Shown here: piece by piece, positions 1-6,396 of the stretch
Layout: every line of letters begins with the position of its first letter
Position numbering within the stretch: position 1 is the first letter of the stretch
Assembly: GCA_964567045.1 (NCBI GenBank)
Contig: CAZMLE010000127.1
Span: 1 to 8,485, forward strand
Length of the DNA stretch: 8,485 nucleotides
Reading direction: 5' to 3'
Source of the DNA: JAFNGF01 sp964567045
GTDB lineage: Bacteria > Planctomycetota > Phycisphaerae > Sedimentisphaerales > Anaerobacaceae
Translations under genes and position numbers: made by a program
Notes under the pieces: model-generated
The model's database searches: none
Seen by the model: the letters and a program-made list of their open reading frames with translations, nothing else
What the model was told of the DNA's origin: nothing

Positions 1-856
1 AGCCGGGCTTGAGCTTTTCCAACTGCGGGATGAGCTTAACATTCAGACTCGGAAGTAGGTAGAGAGTTACTACGTTTGCCTGGCTCAGATCAAGCGTAAA
101 GATGTCCCTCTGCTCAATTGTAACGAGGTCTCCAACCTGGTTCTTCGCCACGTTTTCCAGCGACTCTTTCATCCGCTGCGGATCCAGGTCGTAACCTACG
201 GCCTTGCAGCCGTACTTTTTGGCTGCCGTCACCACGATTCGCCCATCGCCGCAGCCCAGGTCGTAGACTAGATCGTCTTTCTTGACTTCCGCCAGCTCCA
301 GCATCTTTTCTACCACTTCCTGGGGCGTGGGGACAAATATCACGTCCAAAGCATGGTATACCTTCTCGCCCACGGCCACCTCTGGAGCTTCCGGCAGAGC
401 CAACTGACCCGCGCTTTTCAAAGGCAGCTTAACCAACCCCGTATCCGGGGTATCCACCCACAACCGCAGGTCTGCTTCATAGGGGATTGTTGAGCCGGGC
501 TTGCCTTTTAACGCCCGCAGCAGACGCTCGTAGATGATCTTGTCCTGCAGCGCAAATACTTCTTTTGAGTTCGCCGGCACGGTCGTGAGGGTAATAGCAG
601 CAGCCGAAAGAAACATATTAGCGTCGCTGGTAAGGCTATAGGATAGACTGACCAGCGGCAAACTCTCCGGATAGGGGTTATCAACCTCCACCTCGAATAG
701 CGCGGTGACATAATCCAGCTTGGCATCCTGCAGCTTAAAGCCGACCATCCGTGCGGTCGGCTGGCCAAGGCGTCGAACTTGCTGCGTGGTTTCGCAGCCT
801 GCCAAAAGGGCTGACATCAACGCTAAAGAAAGAATCGCTCGTTGTCTGACTTTCAT
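1..856 (-). CDS. Lipoprotein with LEA14/WHy-like domain fused to a SAM-dependent methyltransferase domain (3' end missing)
   Basis: The frame stays open for 285 codons from ATG 856-854 to the left edge, so the C-terminus lies outside the window. Residues 1-21 form a lipoprotein signal: basic start MKVRQR, a hydrophobic stretch, and lipobox L18-A-G-C21. Residues about 33-158 resemble the LEA type 2/WHy fold (a beta-rich domain with a VDNPYPESLPL segment and an IPYEADLRLWV strand). Residues about 168-285 are a class I methyltransferase Rossmann domain: motif I DLGCGDGR at 199-206, an acidic motif-II-like strand GYDLDP at 221-226, QRDIF at 249-253, and a family-typical TLYLLPSLN. The family would bind S-adenosylmethionine; the methyl acceptor is unknown. 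The lipobox predicts membrane anchoring outside the cytoplasm, where SAM is not known to be available, so activity is uncertain. A GGAAGGGAT sequence lies just upstream of the ATG, and a promoter is found at 941-969. The gene stands alone and is divergent from the DUF11 gene. The domain calls are from motif recognition. Confidence 0.85.
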   Translation of the reverse strand, partial: MKVRQRAILSLALMSALLAGCETTQQVRRLGQPTARMVGFKLQDAKLDYVTALFEVEVDNPYPESLPLVSLSYSLTSDANMFLSAAAITLTTVPANSKEVFALQDKIIYERLLRALKGKPGSTIPYEADLRLWVDTPDTGLVKLPLKSAGQLALPEAPEVAVGEKVYHALDVIFVPTPQEVVEKMLELAEVKKDDLVYDLGCGDGRIVVTAAKKYGCKAVGYDLDPQRMKESLENVAKNQVGDLVTIEQRDIFTLDLSQANVVTLYLLPSLNVKLIPQLEKLKPG

Positions 857-906
857 AATCTCTATCCCTTCCAAGAAGTTTAAGGCCACTACATCCCGTC
901 CAAAGT

Positions 907-926
907 TGCCGGACTAAGTCCGGGCA
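907..926 (-). promoter_or_regulatory. Stem-loop in the 5' leader of the lipoprotein-methyltransferase gene
   Basis: A near-perfect palindrome, CCGGACT-A-AGTCCGG (909-923), is extended by TGCC/GGGCA with one bulged base. It lies in the predicted leader between the TSS (about 934) and the ATG at 856. No U-run follows on either strand, so it is not a classic terminator. A role in mRNA stability or regulation is a guess. Confidence 0.4.
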
Positions 927-940
927 CGACGGAAGGCGTG

Positions 941-969
941 ATTATATTTCGCCCCTGAAAAACAATCAA
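941..969 (-). promoter_or_regulatory. Sigma70-type promoter for the lipoprotein-methyltransferase gene
   Basis: On the minus strand, -35 TTGATT (969-964) and a perfect -10 TATAAT (946-941) are separated by 17 bp. Predicted transcription starts near 934, giving a leader of about 78 nt before the ATG at 856. The hexamers and spacer are seen directly; use of the promoter is inferred. Confidence 0.65.
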
Positions 970-1283
970 GATCAGCCTAATGTTTTGGACACTGAAACTG
1001 AGAGGTTATTTGCCACACAAGCGTAATTTCCGGCGATGGCCACGCCACGAGCCGTATCCGCCTGTATGACCTATTCTAATTGTATCGGATTTGACGGGCC
1101 GGAGATATCAACAAGAAAGCAGCCCCCTGCTGCTTCGCGTTTGCGAAGCAAACCGGCGGGGGGCGATGGCATAGCAGGCTCCGCCACACTGACCGACCAT
1201 TCACCTGGTGTGCCTGCTGCCACCGGCAAAAACAGAGTAAGCCATGACACGCACGTGATTAGGTCATCGCCAGGCATTTTTTC
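970..1283. other. Divergent intergenic stretch without a convincing gene
   Basis: Between the two divergent promoters there is no ORF that looks coding on either strand. The short frames here overlap one another on opposite strands and have low-complexity, domain-free translations. The stretch contains a strong stem-loop at 1122-1164 and an imperfect inverted repeat: AGCAGGC plus CACAC (1173-1189, with six extra bases) against GTGTGCCTGCT (1208-1218). Confidence 0.5.
1122..1164. other. Strong two-part stem-loop in the divergent intergenic region
   Basis: The inner stem TGCTTCGC/GCGAAGCA (1131-1138 with 1143-1150) has a GTTT loop. An outer stem GCCCCC/GGGGGC (1122-1127 with 1159-1164) closes it across an asymmetric internal loop. 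Read on the minus strand it is followed by TGCTTTCTTG, a poor U-tract, so it could be a weak leftward terminator. No rightward U-tract is present. Confidence 0.4.
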
Positions 1284-1312
1284 TTGACAAATGCGTCCAA
1301 ATTGTGTAAACT
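1284..1312 (+). promoter_or_regulatory. Sigma70-type promoter for the DUF11 repeat protein gene
   Basis: A perfect -35 TTGACA (1284-1289) is followed after 17 bp by the -10-like TAAACT (1307-1312, 4 of 6 consensus bases). Predicted transcription starts near 1319, leaving a leader of about 170 nt before the start codon at 1491. Confidence 0.6.
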
Positions 1313-1318
1313 CAATTA

Positions 1319-1490
1319 GTTAAATTCGGGAGGTGCGGTGAAAAGGTTTTCCTCATTTTCTCGTAAGTTTTCACCCACCAAAATATAAACTGCATCTGTT
1401 TCTACACCGCGAGCTTGGCAAAGACTCTGGCGAAAGAGCGTGGTTTGCTGTGATAGCAAAACACTATAAGCGCCTTTGGGAGATTTGAAT
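1319..1490 (+). promoter_or_regulatory. Structured 5' leader of the DUF11 repeat protein gene
   Basis: The predicted untranslated leader holds TTTGCT-gtgat-AGCAAA (1444-1460), a perfect 6-bp stem about 30 nt before the start codon. It also holds CTCT-ggcgaa-AGAG (1425-1438). GCAAA at 1418-1422 could pair with the same TTTGC (1444-1448) that forms the first stem, so two mutually exclusive folds are possible. A 16-codon frame (GTG 1338 to TAA 1388) follows GGGAGG with only 4 nt spacing and could be a leader peptide. No known riboswitch consensus was recognised. Confidence 0.3.
1478..1482 (+). promoter_or_regulatory. Ribosome binding site fixing the start of the DUF11 repeat protein
   Basis: GGGAG is separated by 8 nt from ATG 1491. 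This favours 1491 over the in-frame TTG at 1476, which lies upstream of the site. Confidence 0.65.
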
Positions 1491-4400
1491 ATGGAAAGCC
1501 AAAGCAGTAAGAACATTCTGAGGGCCAATATCTTTGCGGTGACGCTGGCATCGGCGATATTGACGATGACCATCGCGGGCACTGCCGCAGCCAAGTCTTT
1601 GTATGTGATCGCTGATATCATGAGCGTCCCCGCACCAGTGCACGCCTACAATGTTGGAGCGGACGGCACTTTGACTTTTCAGGCTAAATATGGCATACCG
1701 AACTTGGGCTGGGGCCCGGTGGGCCTGGCAATCGACGCAGAGAACGGGTTCCTTTTTGTCACGTATGAACACTCTTACGTAATCCAGTTGATAGATGCCA
1801 AGACGATGAGAGGCCAGGTGACCACCAGCGCGGCTGGCGCCCATAACCTGGCTGGCATTGTCTACGACGGCTCTAATGGATTACTGTACTGCGTTGACCG
1901 GGGTCGAGATAGGCTATACGTGCATAGCTGGGAGCCGAGCAGCGCAAGCCTTACGCCAGTGCCGGGTTCGCCGTTTGAGTTGAAAGGTGCTACTGCGTTT
2001 GGGATCGCTCTGGATATAGTCGACGGCCTTCTCTATGTGGCTAACAACAGCACGGTCATTAATATCTACAAAACCTCGGACTGGTCTCTGGTTCGGACTA
2101 TCTCGGTCAGTCGCATCGTGAACAGTATTGCAATCGATATCAAAAATGGTCTGCTTTATGCTGGTGGTGGAAGTGATCCGGCGCTCTGTGATGGTGGACC
2201 ACTGTCGCCCGATAATTTTTATCTGACTCAGTACAACTTGGCCACAGGTGCAGAGGCAGAGGTTCAAGTTGAGCCGGATGCTGGTGTGGTAGGACTGGCG
2301 GTGGACCAGGCGACCGGGTTAGTGTACCTGGGCACCGGCAGAAACAACCAGCCGGGCGGCGATAATCTTAAAGTCTACAACACATCACTTGATCAAATCG
2401 ATTCTATCGCAAATGGTGGCAACTCCACCGGCATTGTTATTCCTGGCATAGATGTCAGCTATAACCCTCTCGATCTGACCAAGGCCATTGTTGGGGGTAT
2501 CCCTGGCGAGATTACTCCTGTGGGTATAGGCCAGGCAATTACCTATAGCATTTGCTTCGATAATAATGATAACGACTACCTCGTTACCAGCGTCTCCGTA
2601 GTGGATGTCCTGCCACATCAGGTGAGGTTTGTATCGGCTGATGGCGATGGAGTTTTGGGACACTACGATGCTGCCACCCACACGTATAAATGGCTCGGTC
2701 CGTCTTTACTGCCGGGATCGAGCAAGCATTTTCAGTTAGTGGTGCGGGTCAATCAAGATACAGCACCAGATACCATTATCACTAATTTCGTGACTATCGA
2801 CAGTGACCAAACACCACCTACTACCAGGAGCATCGAGGCCATTGCCAAAGACTTCAGCTATCGTCCCCTTAATCTGAGCAAGGCTATCGTGGGGGGCGTT
2901 GGTGAGAAGGTTGAGCCTGTATTCGTGGGCGACACTATTACGTATCGTATCTGCTTCGATAATAATGATAACGAATACGCTGTAAGTAATGTATCCATTA
3001 TTGATGCTCTGCCGGCTGAGGTTAGCTTTGTTGCGGCTGATGGTAATGGGGCTTTCGGACACTATGACGCGGTTTCGCACACTTATACATGGTCTTATCC
3101 GTCGCTGTTAGCTGGATCAGGAGGCTGTTGCGAGTTAGTGGTGCGGGTCAATCAGGATACCGCCCCCGGCACAGTCATTACTAATTCTGTGACTATCTAC
3201 AGTGACCAAACACCGCCAACCACCAGAAGTGTCGATGCTGTGGTGAAAGCTATTAGTTACAATCCTCTTAATCTTAGTAAGAGTATCGTAGGAGCCGTCG
3301 GTGATGACATTGTGCCTGTACTTGTAGGGGACACAATTAGGTATCGTATTTGCTTCGATAATAATGACAACGACTACACGGTAACCAACGTGTCTGTTGT
3401 CGATACCCTCCCAGCCCAGGTGAGCTTTGTGGCGGTTGAGGGCGATGGAGTTGCCGGACAGTACGATGCAGCGGCGCACACTTATACGTGGTCGTATCCG
3501 TCTCTAGCGCCGGGATCAAGTAGCTGTTTAGGACTTGTGGTCCGGGTGAATCAAGGTACGGTCGCCGGCACGATTATCAGCAATTTTGTGACCATCGACA
3601 GCGATCAGACACCTCCAACAATAAAGAGCGTTCACGCTATTGCAAAAGCTATTAGTTACAATCCTCTTAATCTGAGCAAGGATATTGTTGGGATTGTTGT
3701 TAATGGTGCTGCCGCCCAGAAGGTTGAGTGTGTCAGCCCTGGCGACGCCATCACGTATCGTATCTGCTTCGATAATAACGACAACGATTATGCGGTAACT
3801 AATGTCTCTGTTGTGGATATCCTGCCGAAGGAGCTGAGCTTTGTGACAGCCACCGGCGATGGAGTTTCCGGACATTATGACGTCAATGCCCATACGTATA
3901 CATGGCTCTATCCGGTTCTGTTGCCCAAGGCGAGTACTTGTTTGGAGCTGGTCGTCCAGGTGAATCAAGATGCCGCCCCGGGTATTATGCTCACTAATTC
4001 CGCCACTATCAGCAGCGATCAAACTACCCCAACTACGGCACACGCTGATATTGTTACGTATGCAAAGCCTCTGCAAGCCGAGCTATGTATAGTTCCCCAG
4101 GTAATCAGGGGCAATAGCTTCGGCGGACCGAGCAAAATACTTGCCATAGTGGCGCTGCCGCCAGGCATTGCAAAAACTGACGTGGAAAATACTGCCCTTA
4201 CGCTCCAGCCGGGCAGCATCGAGGCAAGCGATCTAAGTGTTCACGACACCGGCAACAGAGTGAAGGTTCTGGCCTTCTTTGATAAGGCTCGACTTATCAA
4301 GGCTGTTTCCGGCTACGGCAAGGTCAAGTTGAGCGTTGTCGGCAAACTCAAATCAGGGCAGTCTTTTGTTGGCGAGCAATTCGTTTCCATTGCCAGATAG
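1491..4400 (+). CDS. Secreted beta-propeller plus four-unit DUF11-like repeat protein
   Basis: This 969-residue protein begins with a Sec signal peptide: N-terminal K/R, a hydrophobic core, and cleavage probably after GTAAA near residue 33. Residues about 35-320 contain five to six blade-like repeats with the recurring pattern GLAID..NGLLYV, consistent with a YncE/NHL-type beta-propeller. Residues 323-859 are four DUF11-like Ig-fold units (starting at 323, 456, 589 and 722). Each has NPLNLSK, an ITYRICFDNNDNDY turn, NVSVVDxLP, and VVRVNQ followed by SDQTPPT. Residues 860-969 form a separate C-terminal beta-rich domain of a kind I associate with planctomycete secreted proteins. No dockerin, LPXTG, PEP-CTERM or membrane anchor is visible, so release or non-covalent surface attachment is likely. 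DUF11 proteins are generally cell-surface or adhesive, but the ligand here is unknown. The acidic-asparagine DNNDND turn could bind calcium (inference). The gene has its own promoter at 1284-1312. Confidence 0.9.
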   Translation: MESQSSKNILRANIFAVTLASAILTMTIAGTAAAKSLYVIADIMSVPAPVHAYNVGADGTLTFQAKYGIPNLGWGPVGLAIDAENGFLFVTYEHSYVIQLIDAKTMRGQVTTSAAGAHNLAGIVYDGSNGLLYCVDRGRDRLYVHSWEPSSASLTPVPGSPFELKGATAFGIALDIVDGLLYVANNSTVINIYKTSDWSLVRTISVSRIVNSIAIDIKNGLLYAGGGSDPALCDGGPLSPDNFYLTQYNLATGAEAEVQVEPDAGVVGLAVDQATGLVYLGTGRNNQPGGDNLKVYNTSLDQIDSIANGGNSTGIVIPGIDVSYNPLDLTKAIVGGIPGEITPVGIGQAITYSICFDNNDNDYLVTSVSVVDVLPHQVRFVSADGDGVLGHYDAATHTYKWLGPSLLPGSSKHFQLVVRVNQDTAPDTIITNFVTIDSDQTPPTTRSIEAIAKDFSYRPLNLSKAIVGGVGEKVEPVFVGDTITYRICFDNNDNEYAVSNVSIIDALPAEVSFVAADGNGAFGHYDAVSHTYTWSYPSLLAGSGGCCELVVRVNQDTAPGTVITNSVTIYSDQTPPTTRSVDAVVKAISYNPLNLSKSIVGAVGDDIVPVLVGDTIRYRICFDNNDNDYTVTNVSVVDTLPAQVSFVAVEGDGVAGQYDAAAHTYTWSYPSLAPGSSSCLGLVVRVNQGTVAGTIISNFVTIDSDQTPPTIKSVHAIAKAISYNPLNLSKDIVGIVVNGAAAQKVECVSPGDAITYRICFDNNDNDYAVTNVSVVDILPKELSFVTATGDGVSGHYDVNAHTYTWLYPVLLPKASTCLELVVQVNQDAAPGIMLTNSATISSDQTTPTTAHADIVTYAKPLQAELCIVPQVIRGNSFGGPSKILAIVALPPGIAKTDVENTALTLQPGSIEASDLSVHDTGNRVKVLAFFDKARLIKAVSGYGKVKLSVVGKLKSGQSFVGEQFVSIAR
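2457..4067 (+). repeat. Four tandem DUF11-like coding repeats, 399/399/399/414 bp
   Basis: Units begin at 2457, 2856, 3255 and 3654 within the secreted repeat protein. The TGCTTCGA core of the DNNDND turn falls at 2553, 2952, 3351 and 3765, that is at intervals of exactly 399, 399 and 414 bp. The extra 15 bp in unit 4 add residues in the IVVNGAAAQ region. Nucleotide identity is patchy: 29 bp are identical between 3246-3274 and 3645-3673, and 22 bp between 2734-2755 and 3133-3154. The last boundary (4067) is set by analogy with the other units. Confidence 0.9.
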
Positions 4401-4632
4401 CCTACGCGTAACACCGGAATCGCCATTATTCGAGGATTGGCTCGCTGAATACACAGTTTCTGTTACCAACGGCGGAGATACTGCCTTTTATAAATAGAAT
4501 GGGAGTTTTCAAAGTAGGCTTTTCAGTACGACCAGTGCAGGTAATCGGCAGCTCGCTGCGCTGGCCGCGGGGCAGCAAACAGAAGGTAGAAACTCGCCAC
4601 CAATAGCAAACTCGACTTGGGAGCGAGAAACA

Positions 4633-4905
4633 ATGGTCAGAACCAGCCGGCATATTGAGCAACTGTTGATCGACTGCGCGGATGCTCTGCGCGACGGCAG
4701 TATTGCGACATTTCTAAAATCACTGACGCGTGAAGAAGCACAGATAATAGCATGTTCTGATGATTTTACAGCCGGCGCAAGAATTGTGCGGCTTCTCAAT
4801 AGTGCTGCTTTTGCCGACCATGCCGCAAGCACAAATGAGGATTTGTTCCTATCTCGCGTCAATGCCAGGATTCTGCGTAAAACGCGGCGCACAAGTCCAC
4901 AATAA
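4633..4905 (+). CDS. Small helical protein of unknown function (90 residues)
   Basis: ATG 4633 follows GGGAG (4619-4623) with 9 nt spacing. The translation has a coding-like, balanced composition and reads as amphipathic helices: IEQLLIDCADALRDGS, then FLKSLTREEAQII, ARIVRLLNSAAF and LFLSRVNARI. It ends in a basic tail KTRRTSPQ. There is no signal peptide, membrane segment or recognised domain, so it is probably cytoplasmic. It lies 232 bp after the DUF11 gene with no clear promoter of its own. It ends just before the promoter of the beta-helix gene. I do not recognise a family with certainty and assign no function. The overlapping frames on either strand lack comparable start signals. Confidence 0.6.
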   Translation: MVRTSRHIEQLLIDCADALRDGSIATFLKSLTREEAQIIACSDDFTAGARIVRLLNSAAFADHAASTNEDLFLSRVNARILRKTRRTSPQ

Positions 4906-4927
4906 ACCCGTCCCTGCGGATAGGGTA

Positions 4928-4956
4928 TTGACATTCTTAGCCAAATATAGTATATT
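4928..4956 (+). promoter_or_regulatory. Near-consensus sigma70 promoter for the beta-helix protein gene
   Basis: A perfect -35 TTGACA (4928-4933), a 17-bp spacer and -10 TATATT (4951-4956, 5 of 6) are present. This is the best promoter match in the window. Transcription would begin near 4963, about 133 nt before the start codon at 5096 and about 20 nt before a strong stem-loop. Confidence 0.75.
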
Positions 4957-4982
4957 TATTATTGGTTTTGGGAAGGGTGACG

Positions 4983-5018
4983 CCCCCGCTCCTGCCTTTC
5001 GGCAGGAAGGCGCGGGGG
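4983..5018 (+). promoter_or_regulatory. Strong GC-rich stem-loop in the 5' leader of the beta-helix gene
   Basis: The upper stem CCTGCC/GGCAGG (4991-4996 with 5001-5006) carries a TTTC loop. The lower stem CCCCCGC/GCGGGGG (4983-4989 with 5012-5018) closes it over a small internal loop. It begins about 20 nt after the predicted transcription start and is followed by TTCTTTGCG, only a weak U-tract. It could be an attenuator, a 5' stabilising hairpin, or a terminator of upstream readthrough. The sequence does not decide between these. Confidence 0.55.
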
Positions 5019-5080
5019 TTCTTTGCGCCAGGCTTTTCCCAGTAGTAAATTCGTTCTCCGGTCAACGTATGGTTATTGCT

Positions 5081-5087
5081 AAGGAGG
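5081..5087 (+). promoter_or_regulatory. Ribosome binding site fixing the start of the beta-helix protein
   Basis: AAGGAGG stands 8 nt before ATG 5096, an ideal Shine-Dalgarno. It excludes the far-upstream in-frame ATG at 4760, which overlaps the preceding gene. Confidence 0.85.
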
Positions 5088-5095
5088 TAAGGGTA

Positions 5096-5950
5096 ATGAG
5101 GCTCATAGTGAGTTTGCTTGTTGTGGTGGCTTTGACGGTTATGATTCCTGGCGGACCGAGCTGCGCCGCCGAAAACGAACCGAATTCTCTTGCGGCATCT
5201 GACTTACGCTCCAGTACGAGCTTTCACGTCGATGGGGTCAACGGCGGCAATAACAACGATGGTTTGACGCGAGAGCAGGCTTTTGCCACGATCCAGAAGG
5301 CTGTTGATTTGGCCAAAGACGGCGACACGGTCTTAGTCTGGCCAGGCACATACACCGGAGCGATAAGTTTTAAGGGAAAAGCGATAACCGTCAAAAGCGC
5401 CGCCGACCCGGCTGCGTTAAAGGCTCCGGGTGAATTTGCCGTCAGTTTTGCCGCCGGCGAAGGCCCGGCCAGCGTTTTAAGGAATTTCATTATTGCCGAC
5501 AGCCGGATGGCAGTTTTCGTAGCCGGTGCTTCCCCCTCCATCACTAATGTCACGGTAGTGCATAATGAATACGGCATCGGAGCATACGGGCGCTGCCAGC
5601 CGAATATTACTAGTAGCATTTTTTGGAAGAATACTAACGGCGATCTATTTCAATGCCGGGCTAGATATAGCTGCCTTGCCGGCGGCGGTGGGGGCGAAGG
5701 CAACATCAATCTTGATCCACTATTTGCCGACCCAAACAATAATGACTATCACTTGCGCTCCGAGCGGGGCCGGTATTGGCCACAGCATAATGTGTGGGTG
5801 CTTGATGATGTCACCAGTGCCTGTGTTGACGGTGGTGACCCAGCCGCTGATTGCTCTGGCGAGCGTAAGCCCAACGGTGGAAGAGTCGACATGGGCGCTT
5901 ATGGAGGCAGCGCGTACGCCAGTATGAGCGAGGCAGCAATTGGCAATTGA
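5096..5950 (+). CDS. Secreted right-handed parallel beta-helix repeat protein
   Basis: This 284-residue protein starts with a clear Sec signal peptide (MRLIVSLLVVVALTVMIP, cleavage likely after SCAA near residue 25). The Cys there lacks a lipobox context. The mature N-terminus has FHVDGVNG..NDG followed by AFATIQKAVDLAKDGDTVLV and WPGTYTG (about 43-87), typical of DUF1565/pectate-lyase-like beta-helices of planctomycetes. The coil region runs to about residue 200, with recurring short strands such as SITNVTVVHN and NITSSIFWKN. The end carries INLDPLFADPNNNDYHL, a WVLDDVTSACVDGGDPA segment and PNGGRVDMGAYGG. No catalytic residues can be assigned with confidence. The fold suits polysaccharide binding or cleavage, or a structural surface role. 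The last codons and the TGA stop come from an AATTG repeat (5938-5980), so the C-terminus may have been altered by it. Confidence 0.88.
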   Translation: MRLIVSLLVVVALTVMIPGGPSCAAENEPNSLAASDLRSSTSFHVDGVNGGNNNDGLTREQAFATIQKAVDLAKDGDTVLVWPGTYTGAISFKGKAITVKSAADPAALKAPGEFAVSFAAGEGPASVLRNFIIADSRMAVFVAGASPSITNVTVVHNEYGIGAYGRCQPNITSSIFWKNTNGDLFQCRARYSCLAGGGGGEGNINLDPLFADPNNNDYHLRSERGRYWPQHNVWVLDDVTSACVDGGDPAADCSGERKPNGGRVDMGAYGGSAYASMSEAAIGN

Positions 5951-5980
5951 CAATTGAAGATTGCAAATTGACAATTAAAG
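5938..5980. repeat. AATTG-type intergenic repeat between convergent genes
   Basis: A run of CAATTG/AATTGACAATT motifs spans the 24-bp gap between two converging genes. The TGA of the beta-helix gene (5948-5950) and the TAA of the membrane protein gene (5977-5975) both lie inside it. Positions 5946-5968 match the reverse complement of 7170-7192 at 21 of 23 bases. Its short AT-rich palindromes have no GC stem, so termination is unlikely to be its main role. Confidence 0.75.
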
Positions 5981-6370
5981 GCCGAGCCACCTGATGAATT
6001 TGCCAATGACCGAGCTGCCGAACCAGACCACAGCCCAGGTGGACAAGTACCCGCCGGCCGCTCCGCCTGAACCTGCCAACACAAACAATCCTGCTAATTG
6101 GCCCGTTGATAGATTTAGCCAGAAATTTTCTCGGGCTGAGTCCAGGTTTTTCAGGCAGGAACCGACCACTTCTGCATTGGCCTTATAATAACCGGGCTCT
6201 GTCTGGCGACAGGCGTCCCAACCTTGTAGGTCCTGCGTGTAAATATCCAGGTTATAGCGCGCCACGTAGTAATTATTGGCCATTGCCAGAACGCAATAGC
6301 ACGCGCAGAAAATACCTGCAGCTATGGCTAGAGAAAGCGTAAATTCATGCCATCTGCTTTTCTGGTTCAT
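5975..6370 (-). CDS. Small membrane protein with two transmembrane helices, unknown function
   Basis: This 131-residue protein starts at ATG 6370-6368. A hydrophobic helix spans about residues 11-31 (TLSLAIAAGIFCACYCVLAMA, cysteine-rich). A hydrophilic loop of about 58 residues rich in aromatic residues follows, with Cys54 and Cys72. A glycine-rich second helix spans about 90-118 (GQLAGLFVLAGSGGAAGGY onward). Basic residues at both termini place N and C inside and the loop outside, so Cys54-Cys72 could form a disulfide. No catalytic motif or known family was recognised. A GGGGGG-rich weak Shine-Dalgarno (6388-6383) lies 12 nt upstream, and a possible promoter is found at 6397-6424. The stop codon lies in the AATTG repeat shared with the converging beta-helix gene. 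Confidence 0.72.
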   Translation of the reverse strand: MNQKSRWHEFTLSLAIAAGIFCACYCVLAMANNYYVARYNLDIYTQDLQGWDACRQTEPGYYKANAEVVGSCLKNLDSARENFWLNLSTGQLAGLFVLAGSGGAAGGYLSTWAVVWFGSSVIGKFIRWLGL

Positions 6371-6396
6371 TATATTCTATATCCCCCCATATATAA

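Noticed and set aside
508..768. Minus-strand frame inside the lipoprotein-methyltransferase gene
   Set aside because: It is an out-of-frame shadow of the longer gene on the same strand, with an Arg/Cys/Ser-rich translation.
1036..1287. Overlapping short frames on both strands in the divergent intergenic region
   Set aside because: Neither has a ribosome site or recognisable protein features. They overlap a strong stem-loop, and the plus frame runs into the promoter at 1284.
1417..1450. GGCAAA..GCGAAAGAG..GG resembling part of a cyclic-di-GMP-I (GEMM) riboswitch
   Set aside because: Only the first half is vaguely similar. The conserved ACGCAAAGCC segment and the second stem are missing.
1914..4076. 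Several minus-strand frames of about 60-180 codons opposite the DUF11 gene
   Set aside because: They recur with the 399-bp repeat period (translations containing VIIIIEA-type runs), as expected of antisense shadows of the repeated coding units.
4760..5095. In-frame upstream extension of the beta-helix protein to ATG 4760
   Set aside because: It would overlap the 90-residue gene, cross the promoter and hairpin, and bury the signal peptide. AAGGAGG before ATG 5096 settles the start.
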